A program made the translations under genes and the position numbers. The notes beneath the pieces are model-generated. The model was not told the DNA's origin. It did no database searches and worked only from the letters and a program-made list of their open reading frames with translations. Shown one piece after another: positions 1 to 11,105 of a stretch of 64,000 nt of DNA. Numbering within the stretch: position 1 is the stretch's first letter; the number at the start of each line of letters is the position of its first letter. Origin of the DNA: Triticum aestivum (Eukaryota; Streptophyta; Magnoliopsida; Poales; Poaceae); contig NC_057798.1 of NCBI RefSeq assembly GCF_018294505.1, forward strand, positions 370,872,942 through 370,936,941. The letters are read 5' to 3'.

Positions 1-809
1 AGCTAGGAACGAGCCGTAGCAGGCGACGACGCGGCGTGCCGCGGCGTCGCATGCGTAGGCTAGTCCATATCATGACTTGCCCCATTATCTTATCTTTATT
101 TTTTAGGGGAAAAACATGACCGTTATGAATTATTTTTTCATTTGTACTTGTTTGATAAATTTTTTTGTACTGTTTGTGAGTTATTATTTGTACTTTAGCC
201 GTTTGTTCTCACCATCTATATTAATTTTTTATTTGCATTTGATTTTTGGTATTATCTTTTTTAACTGGCTAGAGATAGTGGGCTTCGCCACGGTTGTGGG
301 CTTTAGCCGTCCGTTTTCTCCCAGCCATCTTTTAACCCTCCCACTCACCTTTTAACCTCTGATGTTCCCCGTTCTGCTCCTCTCCCGTCCCCAAATCGAT
401 TCCGTCTTCGTTCCCCTCTTCTTCTCTTCTCGAAGGGGGAGTTGTTACTCCTGTTTCGCCGCGGGAGCGTCGGCCGGAGGGCTCAACCCCAGGGGTGGAG
501 GTCCGGGTGTTCTGTTTTGTTCTTTTTGCTCTGCCATTGACTTTGCTTGCGTTCTCTTATATTCAGATTTTCTCTCTATTTCTAATCTCTTGCTCTCTTT
601 GTTGTCCCAGGCTGCACTCGCTAGGGTTCCTTTGCTGTTGAACGAGCGTTTGGCGGCAGTGATACTGGATTGCGTGGCGGATTTTGTGCTTGCTGGTAAG
701 AGTTTTGCTTTTGTATGGCGTGCTTCGTTTCTGAAATAGTTCAAATCCCTAATTTTTGTTCATTTGTCTTGCAGATCTAGTTCGGCAGATTTTAGGACTG
801 TAGATCTCA
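1..809. other. 5' flank and leader of the double-protease gene
   Basis: No domain is recognisable in this stretch. It is AT-rich to about 280, then becomes a C/T-rich stretch typical of a plant promoter or 5' UTR. The first exon of the downstream gene begins with the ATG at 810. A splice acceptor-like TTGCAG lies at about 770-775, so an untranslated leader exon with an intron in the 5' UTR is possible. Short open frames here have no coding character that I can see and I do not call them genes. Confidence 0.4.
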
Positions 810-2326
810 ATGGGTACATCATCCAGTCCGGACAAATTGAATGCAGGTGATTTTCGCTGTATTTTGGATGATGTTTTAATAGATCTGTTTTTATGTTGTA
901 CAGTTGTTGCCGTATCGACTTTATAAGTTGTTTGTATTTTGATATGTGTTAATTTTTTCCTAGATTGTATGGTGTGTATGGTTTTTGCAGTTGATGCAAC
1001 CTGCAGACAGGATGTAGTACTTATCACCATGTGTATTTTGAACTGCTGTCCTGGAATTTGAATAGGTTGTAGTAGTCAATGAAGAACTAGTATGGTGTTA
1101 AAAGCGTTGTGTTTTCTGAAGTTTGTTCTGCAAGTGGTGGGTTCATATTTGTTTTATTCGGTGAACTTGTAGTGTTCACATAGTTGAACTTATTGATTGT
1201 TCTTGTACTTTTTTGCTAATTATGATGATTGTTGCAGATGTTGGAGTGCCGGTGCCTCCTGATTCTGACAAATCAGAACGCTTTCAAGATCTTGTGAATG
1301 TTATTTTTGAGACACCAAACCCTCTAGAAGAACTTGCGAATGTTGCTGGTGTTTCCCTTATATTTGCTCTATTTTTATCAGCCTTTAATACATATATATG
1401 CTTAGTTACATCAGTTGTTCCGTTTTGTTTTGTGTCTGATGCTATGCGCTTTCTTTATCTTTGTGTCTACATTGTTAATTGTGTTTTAATTTTTTATGTG
1501 CGTGTTTATGTTATTGGTTTATGCAGTTAATGACAGCCATGGTGTTCCAGAGGACATTGCTGATGTTGTTAAAGATATTAATGATGGAATGTATTCACTT
1601 AACGTTGATGATGGTGATGGCAGCTTGCAGTTGTCTGTTACTCAGTCTCAAAGTGTTGATGGCACTGAGCCTGTTACCCAAGCTGAGGATGTTCCTATGC
1701 AGTTACAGCTCGAGGACTAAAGGATAAGAAAGAAGAAGTATGAATTCCATGAGAGAAAGGAATTGGAACGGCGTCAAAAGGCTGCCTGTGTGCCAGAAAG
1801 TGATGTTGATGTTGCTCAAGCTCCTAAATGTGTAGGCGGTGAAGGTGGTGACGCGGGTTTTTCAACTGTTCATGTCAGATCTCATGGAATTGACATGCCT
1901 GTGAAGACAAACTTGATGCAAACTCGTTTGACGCAAGTGTTTGATCGTGATGGAGTTAAGGAGAAGAAAGTTGTTTTGAAGAGGAAGATGTCAGATCGAA
2001 ATCCTGATGGCACACAGAGGCGTAGCCCACGTGTGAAAGCTGGTTCCCAACCTGGTAATAGCAAAGCTGATGCGGATAGCATTGCTGTGAAAATTGGTCC
2101 AAGCAAACTTGGTGGCTCCTCTGTTCGTCGGAGTCCACGAGGTTTGACAAATAAGAAGCCTTCTTCGTCTCCTCTTCAAGAGCGGTCTTTGTTGAAAGAA
2201 AATAAGAAGCGTAAAGTTCATCCTGCAAAGGTGAACAAAGGTGTGAAGAAGCGTGCTCATGTCGAAGCTGAAGATGCTGCATCTGAAGAAGATGGTATTG
2301 AAGTTGATTCAGAAGATGAATTTGCA

Positions 2327-2969
2327 GTGGTATGTGTTTTGTACTGCATGTGACTTGCTAGTTGTACTTGCAACGATTTAATTGTGTTTGGGCTGGTATG
2401 CTGGCCAGGTGAGGCTGGTCATTGTTTTGCATCTATTTGATTGTGGTACTGATGTTGTTTTAGTAGTTGAACTTGTGCAAACTTTTCTTAGTTTTACTTA
2501 CCTTCATATGCTTGTTTTGTTTCCTATATTCATTGTTTGCAGTGGTATGTGTTTTCTTGTGCATGTGACGTACTAATTGTAATTGTAGTGATTTAATTTC
2601 TGTTTGGGCTGGTATGCTGGCCAGGTGAGGCCTGTCATTGTATTCATTAATTAAGGGTGGTACTGATGTTGTTTTAATAGTTGAACTTGTGCAATCTTTT
2701 TTTTACTTACATTCGTATGCTTGTTTTGTTTTCTATATTCATTGTTTGAAGTGGTTTGTGTTTTGTACTGCATGTGATTTACTAGTTGTACTTTCAATGA
2801 TTTAATTGTGTTTCGGCTGGTATTGCGGCCAGGTTAGGCTGATCATTGTTTGGATCAATTGAGGGGTGGTACTGATGTTGTTTTAATAGTTGAACTTGTG
2901 CAATCTTTTCTTTTTCTTTTTACGTGCATTCATATGCTTTTGTTGTTTTCTATATTCATTTTTTTAAGG
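2327..2969 (+). repeat. three tandem ~210-bp repeats inside intron 3
   Basis: Copies start at 2327, 2542 and 2751 with GTGGTATGTG or a close variant. Each contains the block GGCTGGTATGCTGGCCAGGT (diverged in copy 3), then GGTACTGATGTTGTTTTA, then TAGTTGAACTTGTGCAA, and ends near TATATTCATT. The first copy starts at the real splice donor of exon 3, so each copy carries a donor-like GTATGTG or GTTTGTG. The array makes this one of the longest introns of the gene (about 666 bp). Confidence 0.85.
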
Positions 2970-4718
2970 TGTGGCTTTTTTGTTTTCATTTACAGCCTGT
3001 TAGCGTTATGATTCCGGTCAAGCCGGTGGGAGGCAATGCCGGAAAAGTTGCCTTGGATGAAGGTGACCAACGGAAATTGAACTTAACTGTGCGATGTTTG
3101 TTGAGAGAGGTTGAAGATTATGCTAAATTGCTCGAGAGTCGGCATGTGGCTAGGGTTCATGCATCTGGTTTTGGTTCTATCTTCAGGTGGAGGGTGAAGT
3201 CTAACATTTCCCGCCTTCTGATGGGAGTTTTGTACCTGAGGATAGATTGTGATACAATGACTATTGACATGGGTGAGGCTAATAAGAAGCTTCGCATCAC
3301 TAGCGATGGTATACAACAATTATTTGGTTTCCCTCGTGGTGGTCGTTCTGCGCCAAGGCCGTCAGAGGACGGATATGATGACGCTCTGATGAATTTAAGA
3401 TCGGAGCTTGACATTAGCAGGGACAAAGATATCAAGACAAAAGATTTGAGGAATAAGCTCAAGGTGCTCGTCAAGGATCCTAGCAAAGATGACCTTGCTC
3501 TGAAAGTGTTCTTCATTATTGTGTTTATGAAGGTTGTGTTGCCTGGATCTGCCCCGCGTGTTTCCAGAGAGGCAGCAATGTTTGAGGGTCTCGTCTTTGA
3601 GGACATGGCAAATATGGATTATTTCCAGCTGATGGTTGATGAGCTTAGAAGGGCTGTTGCCAAGTACCAAAGTGGTCATACCATGGGGAAGGCAATCACA
3701 GGATGTGCCATAGGGCCTGTACTAATGTACCTTGACTGCCTTATCCGTGGCAAAACTGTGGAGCCTGACATGCGAGTCCCCTGCATATGTTACATGGATC
3801 CTGCCAAGCTTTCTGATCTGGTTGATGCAGATTTGATAAAAAAAGGCAATGCAGATCCAAAGACTTGGGTGTTTGGGAAGCTTCCGGTGAGTTCTGTTTG
3901 TTTTGTGTCTTGCAGACCTTTTTTTTATTTTAGGTATAGCTATTTTTTGCTGTAGTGGACATGTGTATTGTAGAGTTGTCTGTTTATATTTTGTATGGTT
4001 TAGGTATGGTTTTTTAGTACTGTTGTTTCGTGTGTTGTTGAACTGAATAACTTTGTTCAACTGGCCTCTTGGTAAATACTAACAAATTGGCAATGACAGT
4101 TAAAGTTTTATTAATGGTGTTGATTTTAAATCTGTTAATATCATGATTTATTTTTCCCTATGTGTTGCGTTGATTGATTAACTATTTTTCCCTTTTGTTT
4201 GTAGTGGAAAACTCAAGAGGAGGTTGTTTTTTTTCGAGTGTATAAATGGCCAGTCCTGGAGATGCCGTCGTCTCAGGTTCTGAAGTTTTCATCTCTGCCC
4301 AATGAGTTGAGGGATAGCCGTGGTGTTGAGGGTGCTGGTTATGCCCCCTGGCCCTAGTAATGCTAGTGCTTCACAGAGGCAGGGTTTTGGTATTGATGTC
4401 GCCGTTTCAGCATTGGAGCGCGCTGAGCATATCTTAAGTAATGTGTGTTCTGAGGTGCAAAAGGTCCCAACGACAGTGGAGCGTTTGAGCTGTATCAATG
4501 GTATCCTTCCTGAAGGTCATCAATTTAACACTGAGGAAGCTGTTGACTACATTGAGATGGAGAGGATTTTAATCGGTGATATGCGCGACGGTGCCGCTAA
4601 TCTAGTTCCGAGCTCGGTTCGTCTGTTGAACAACATGAAGCGTTTCAGAACTATGCAAAACTCTCGCTGCAAGCCATATGAAGAAAGTGCAAATGTTGTT
4701 ATCAAGCAGTTTGAGCAG

Positions 4719-5147
4719 GATGGGGCTGCTGCCACCGACAGCAGGGCTGGTGATGGTACTGAGGCTAATGTTTTTGATCACGAAATGAATGATGTTGGTT
4801 TTGAGCGTCCTGATGTTGATGTGAGTCAGTCGTTGGTGTTTGCAATTTTTATGTTGTTGTCCTGATGTCAGTGTTGTAGTTGGACTTCCTCATGTTCATC
4901 TATTTATTAATAATTTTCTTTGATGCAGATTGATCACGATGAGGCTGCTGGCACCAACAGCAGGGCTGATGATGGTACTGAGGCTAATGTTTCTGATCAG
5001 CAGACGAATGATGTTGGCTCGCAGCACCCTGTTGTTGATGTGAGTCAGTCCTCATTGTTTGTATGTTTTTACTATGTTGTTCTGCTGTCAGTATTGTAGT
5101 TGAACTTCCTTATCTACATCTGTTTATTAATTTTTCTTTTCATGCAG
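4719..5147 (+). repeat. tandem duplication of an exon-plus-intron unit (219 bp x2)
   Basis: The end of exon 5 plus intron 5 (4719-4937) is repeated as exon 6 plus intron 6 (4938-5147 onward). Both exon parts encode a related acidic peptide (SRAGDGTEANVFD against SRADDGTEANVSD). Both introns start GTGAGTCAGTC and end in a TTTATTAAT...GCAG stretch. The period is 219 bp measured at the two acceptors, 4928 and 5147. The duplicated exon is 111 nt, so frame is kept. Confidence 0.85.
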
Positions 5148-8100
5148 GAGAGCAATCATAATGTTGAGGGTTCTGTTGACGGTGGGGTTAATGGTCTATC
5201 CACTGATAAGTGCAAGGTTATTTTTATTTTCATTGTGTTTATTAATATTTTCTTAAAATTTCGTGCGCACCGATGTGTCTTGCTTGTTCATTTTTCTATC
5301 CCACACCGTATATTGTTGCTCATAATAGCATTGTTTTTTTTGTCTCATTACATTTGAATTAGGGTCCTATTGTTGGCGATGACTCTTTTTTGCCTGTTGG
5401 TGATGTCGCTTTGAATGTTAGCAGCAACAAGTTCGATGGTGTTGCTGTGAATGCTTCCAAAGTTTATTTTTCTGTGCACCTATTGGTAGCTAATTTTTTA
5501 TTGTTAGTTTTGTTCATATTATTCACTTTTTCTGAATTTTTATTTTCATCAGATTACTGATGTTGAGCGTGAGGTTGTCCTTAGTGGTGGAGATGATGCT
5601 CATGATGTTCCATTGAGTAGTGGGCGCAATGTTGGTACCAAAGTTGCTGATGAGGATGCTGGTGCTGCCAGCATACTTGATGCCAAATCGCCTGGTGTTG
5701 GTATTGCTGGGAATGAAAATGTTTCTGTTTATGAAGATTTGCCGCCGGAGAATTTCCCGCCTGGAGGTCTTGATTACGGTGATGCATTGCAAGATGCTTC
5801 TAGCGTGGAGGAGGTGCCATCCGAGGATGATGATGTACTTCTGTCAATTTCTTCTGACCCCTTGACGCAGGAGGCGATCTTGTCGTCCCAGGATTTTCTT
5901 TCTACAGACCCTAAAAGCGCATCAATATTGGTGTCCTCTCAAGATGTCCCATCGTCAAACCCTGAAACTGGAGGCATAATGGTCTCATCACAGGAACTAC
6001 CGTCGTCGTCAAACCTTGATAGTCTAGGTAAGGACTTGTAAATGGGGTGTACTTCTCAATTTTGGCATTTTGGACATGTTCTCTTGTAGTTGTTGAACTT
6101 ATTATTTTTCATCATTTTCTGCAAGCAGAAAGCGGTAATGTTGTTAAGGTTGATAGGTTTTTCTTCGTTGTTAAGAGGTTGCGCACGAACCGTACGAAAT
6201 GGTTAGTTTGGGATTTTGCCCGTACCATTTTTTGTCTCTTTTTCTTTCTCTAGTTTGATTATTGTTGTTGTTGAAGTAGTTTTAATTCATGTAATCTTTT
6301 GTGTTTTTCTAGTCACAAGCCGATGTTTCAAAATAAAGAATGTGATGCACCAGTGTTGGTTCTATTGCTAAAGCGTTTGTCCCCACTGGCATGCTCAACT
6401 CAGACAGTGCTGATGTTGTTTTATATTCTCTACGTCAGAAGTACCGAGACACTGACAAGTTGATAGTTCCCAGATGGGTGACGGTTAGTATTTTGCTTTT
6501 TTTGTAAATAGGATGATAACTTGTTGTGCCAATTTTCTAACTATTGTTTTTCTTTTTGTACAACAGACCAAGATCCGTAATGGAAATATTGACCGCAATG
6601 TGCTAAATTGGTTCACAAGATCAGGTGCTGATGGTTTTGACCAAGTAGGTGAACTTGGACTTTTTGTACTCATTAACTAGAACTGTCATGTTTTCTTTGC
6701 AGTTTTGGGATGTGGGGGGAATGAACTTGATCTGTGCTTCTTCTATTAAAGCTGTACTTATTGTTGCAAGGGAATTGAACTGATATGATTGTTCCTCAAT
6801 TTTGGGCGGTGGACATAATTTCCTTATGATTATGTGATTTTTTGTTTGTACTTTTGAATTTCAATTTCCCTCTTTTATTTTATTGTTTGGAGGCTAAATT
6901 TTTTGTTTCATTATTATTTGGTAAATTCATTTTTCCTCTGCGATTTTTTTCCAGCTTCTTTTCCCTACATTTGATCCGCCGTCATTTGTGGCTACCATGA
7001 ATCCTAGTGAAGTATCTGGGCATTGGTGCTTGGTTGTTCTGAATTTGAAGTTCCGTTGTTTCGAGTGCCTTGATTCACTCCGTGATGAAACCTGGGGTGA
7101 TGCAGTTAGATTCTTAAGAAATATGATAGATAATATAAAGAAGCTTTGGAGGGAGACCAGTGCAGATAGGGCCAAACCGTTCTCACCGGTGCATATTGAT
7201 GGTTTCTCTTGCGAGTTTGTGCGGGTGCCTCAGCAGGAAAACACGTGAGTATCCGTTTTTAATGATTTTTGTTGGTTGTTTTTGTTGCTGGAGGATGTTT
7301 TTCCTATATTTTTTGGATTTTCTGTTATACCATTTTTTGATTTTGCCTTTGTTTACAGGCATGATTGTGGATTCTTTATGCTACAAAATTGCAAGACCTA
7401 TTATTGCCGGGAGGATGGTGTAATTGAAATGGTCGATTATAGCCATGAAGACATTTTGGACATTAGGAAGACTTTGCTGTATACCTGCGCAACTAGCAAT
7501 TTGTTTGATGTTGACTTCCGGGGTTTGTTTGGCATCGAACCCTGTACGTGTGCATGGACTTTTGTAATTTTTTGCAGCTTGTACTTCTCTATTAGTACTG
7601 TCATGAAATATGTATTTGAACTTACGCTTTGTGCGGTCTTCTTTTTTTTCAGGTGAGTGGCTGGATCTTGGTGAGCATGACTACAGGTTCTTTGGTAGCC
7701 AGTTATTGGAGCTCAAGCATGTAGCTATTGATCTTAGCCAGGGGCGTTCTTCCGAAAAGACAAGATCTGGTGTTATGAAGGGGCGGTTGGGAGCTCTGAG
7801 AGGTTTTACGGCTGCTTGTGCAGATAGCTCTACTACACCCAAGAATCCCATTGTGGAATTGATAGACAGCGATGATGATGTGTTTGACAAGATTGCTGGC
7901 GTTGGAAGAGTCACGAGGAGCGCTGCTGCCAAAGGTTTATCTCCCCTTGCTGGAATAGTGGCTCGTAGAGCTGGTGCTGCTAGGAAAGATCCCGCTTTGG
8001 ATTCTGGCAATGTTGTAAGCATGAAGCGTGCGCCCAGAGCTCCTATAAAGTTTTGCTCCCCTATGCAGCAGCTTCACCCTCATAAATTCCCTCACTTGGA

Positions 8101-9554
8101 CAAGGCTCGCAAGTTGTATAATCTGTTGCTTAGTGATGAATGGCGTGAGAAGTATGCCGAGTGAGTATCTCTCATTTTTTTCCTCTTCCTTTTCTTGTGT
8201 TGTTTGTAACTGCTAGATAAATATGGCCTGAACTGTTCCTTTTTATACAACTCGAACTGCTATGAATGCCTTATCTTGCTTCTCCTTCTTTTTTGTTCTT
8301 GTGTGTGCTGCAGGAATACATTCTCAATGATACCTCAACCTGATGGAAACATAACTAACTTCACTGGGAATCGCATATGGGAAGTTTTTTCACCTGGGGA
8401 AATGATGGAGGGTGATGTAATGGACTTCCTCATTGATGATTGGAAGCAAGATCCCGATAGAAATGCTGATTTCGCATCTGGGAAAAGGATATTGCTGAGT
8501 CCATATTTCATTACGGTAATCAATCAGATCGGTTTCTTTATGTTGAACAAGACTATCTATTGTTTTTATGATTTTTAATAATATTTTGCTTGTTGATTCT
8601 TTTCCACTGTCTATTTTCTATGTTGGCTTTTTTGCAGGTTGTGCTTGACTTTTCGTATTATGAGGATGAAAATAAAGTGTTTAATGTGGAGAGTGCAGCG
8701 AGAGATTTCAAGAGCTATGTTAAAGCTAATGAAGACTTGCTCAGTGCCGACCTTGTGAGATCTACTAGCCGTTTTTTGATTTTTATTTGTTTGTTGTGAT
8801 GCTGGTTTTTACTTTGAATATTTAACATCTCTGTTTTGGTCATTTGTTTTTAGATAATGATGCCTCTATTCAAGCCTATGGTTTTATCAAAGGATAGGAA
8901 AGTGAGCCACTATTCCTTATATGTCATGAATCGGTACCGAAGTAGCGTTGACATCCTTGACTCTTTACCTTATCCGAAGAACCACCGTCCTTTGAAGAAC
9001 ACCTATCACAAATACTGCGAGAAGATTGTGAGTGACATTTATTATCTGTACTGGATTAATATTTCTGCATCTTTGTTTCTACTGTTTCTGAGACCTAAAA
9101 CTGTGTCGGTTGTTTTGTTTTTTTTACAGATTTCTAGATTGGTCAAAGTAATGAAGGCTGTGTATGGTGATGCTCAGTACAATGCAAGCAAGCAGCCCAA
9201 TTGGGAGCTGTTTGCAAAGAAACCAACGTTTGTCAAGGTTCCACTTCAAGGGCCGAATGAATGTGGCCATTATAATTTGAAGTATGCGGGATCCTATGAT
9301 GGTGAAAAGATCGTTGAGAACATTCGAGATAATGACGTGGGTTTCTTGTTGAGCATTTCAATTTTTGTTTTTGGCTTATTGTGCATCCTTTTTTTTATGT
9401 GTCATGATTTTTGATAATTTGTTTTATTGTTTTGCAGCCACGCATTGTTGATTGGAACGCTGAGGATCTGTATAGAGTTGTGTTCAACCGGAATAACCAT
9501 CTTATCGTGACGAAGCTTCCCAAGGAGGTTCAGGCTTTGGCTCCTGATGCATAG

Positions 9555-11105
9555 GATAAATGGTCATCATTTGCATAGTGAATTGGATAGTTGTGTGATA
9601 TATCTATTGAAAACATTGTAGGCTCTATTTTGAAGTGTTTGATGTCTTGTCGAGTACTATGTAATAACTAGTATATTTTGTGTTGTGTTTTAAGTGTGGC
9701 ACAATGTTTCATCGGGAATTCGTTTTGGTTAAGTTTTTTTTTGTACTGAAGACTTATATAGTAGTTGAACTGAAAACAATTTTTTAAGTGTATTTTCGCG
9801 TTGTTGCTCAGAAAGTGAGATTTATTTTATTTTTCTGTGATTCCATCCTAACTTGGACCTTTATAGTTTCTGTACTCTCGTTTTCTTGTGCTTATGATAT
9901 AGTTCTGTTAGTACTGATTTTTAGTCTCATTTAGCGTAAGGCTTTCAAAATTTTAGTGCCAAATTTCTTTTTGAACTTCTTGAATTTTAGTAGTTGAACT
10001 TCATAGTAAAAGTTAAATTACTGGTTTAAATTAGCTACGTTTAAGAGATAGTCCTATTAAGTTCAAAACTATTTCCTTCTCAATGCATTAATTGGTATCA
10101 TCATAGCACTTACCGAATAAACTCAGTTGTACTGAGATTCCAATTGTGCTAGTACTTTTGATTAATTATTTATTGTTTGTGTTGTTTGATGCTAGTATGT
10201 CTTCTGTTGTGTTTCTTGTGATTTTTCTCTTTTTGCTGAACTTATATCTTTTTGATTAAGTTATTGGCCTTCTTTTTTTCTAGGCTGTGGTTCTTCTCCA
10301 GGCAATGTTTGGTCCTATCACTTGCCGTATAGACTTAGTTGTACTGAGATTTCAGTTGTATTGCCACTGCTAATTCTTAGTATGTCACTGCTTTAAGGAA
10401 TGTGAACTGAAGCTTCCCGTTCCTTTTTATATATTTGTAGAATGAATGTGTCGTGTGTTCAACTGTACCAGAACTTTCAGTCCTAGGATGCTAGTGACTA
10501 GGAAATACGTACTGGTGTTTCTCTTGCTTTTCCTGATGCAGTACTTAGTGAATTTCTAACTACTTTTTAGCACGATGCTTTTTAGTACTGAATGTTGTCC
10601 TCGGCTGAAACTTAGTCTTTTTAGTGTTCTTCTAAAACTAAAAACTGATTTTTTAGCGTGATAGTACTACCGTTCATGTCTAAGTTGTACTAAGCATGGA
10701 AGGCTACTATTTGCTTTTGGCCTTTATTTAGTCTGCCACTTTTTTTTGCGAAAATATTCATGTGTTATTTTTTTCTCCATGACTAGTGCTGCGTGGCAGC
10801 CATCAAGTTTCAACTTCAAATCATGGATGAACAAAATAGGAAGCTAGCAAACTTGTTGGATGACATAAGCAAATGATGTACTTTATAGACATAGGCAAAC
10901 TTGTTCAAACCCTGACACACATAGCATAAGGTAGCTGGTTCAACATAACGAAAGCAAACTACAAATCTGAAACACCAATTCTAAGGACACACACAGCATA
11001 AGGTAGCTGGTTCAACATAACGAAAGCAAACTACAAATCTGAAACACCAATTCTAAGGACACACACAGCATAAGGTAGCTGGTTCAACATAACAAATGCA
11101 GACTT
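9555..11105. other. intergenic DNA between the convergent genes
   Basis: AT-rich, with no gene seen. It holds the 3' flank of the double-protease gene and, at its right end, the 3' flank of the exonuclease gene with a 72-bp tandem repeat. Much of it is matched in diverged form by 13380-15192; for example GACTTAGTTGTACTGAG near 10330 matches GACTAAGTTGTACTGATAG near 14810. Confidence 0.6.
10917..11095. repeat. 72-bp tandem repeat, about 2.5 copies
   Basis: The block GCATAAGGTAGCTGG begins at 10924, 10996 and 11068, exactly 72 bp apart. It is followed in each copy by TTCAACATAACGAAAGCAAA, and the third copy is truncated. The first two full copies are nearly identical, pointing to recent amplification. 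The array sits just past the stop codon of the exonuclease gene on its strand, so it would fall in its 3' UTR or flank. Confidence 0.9.

Larger units (their letters stand above)
810..9554 (+). pseudogene. 20-exon gene for a protein with two Ulp1-like (C48) cysteine protease domains, disabled
   Basis: Exons by GT-AG sites and phase: 810-846, 1238-1348, 1527-2329, 2996-3886, 4205-4820, 4929-5039, 5148-5216, 5363-5461, 5553-6027, 6129-6201, 6313-6483, 6567-6644, 6955-7244, 7359-7543, 7653-8160, 8314-8515, 8638-8754, 8854-9027, 9130-9336, 9438-9554. The N-terminus is acidic, then basic with two RRSPR motifs. Exon 4 encodes a conserved-looking domain (LRITSDGIQQLFGFPRGG) like those on plant transposon-borne Ulp1 proteins. 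Protease domain 1 has His at 7021 (GHWCLVVLN), Asp at 7072 (CLDSL) and Cys at 7366 (QQENTHDCGFF). Domain 2 has His at 8908 (SHYSLYVMN), Asp at 8959 (ILDSL) and Cys at 9262 (QGPNECGHY). Ulp1 proteases cleave SUMO precursors or conjugates; activity here is inference. Defects: TAA at 1718-1720 (CAA in origin is plausible), one extra C in the run 4344-4348, and a one-base loss near 6360-6380. The family is often carried by Mutator-like elements, but I found no terminal repeats. Confidence 0.75.

Noticed and set aside
116..744. Frames of 79-125 codons at the left edge
   Set aside because: C/T-rich leader and AT-rich flank; no domain, and the spliced gene clearly starts at 810.
10917..11095. CRISPR-like array (regular repeats)
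   Set aside because: Units are directly tandem with no spacers and the genome is a plant.
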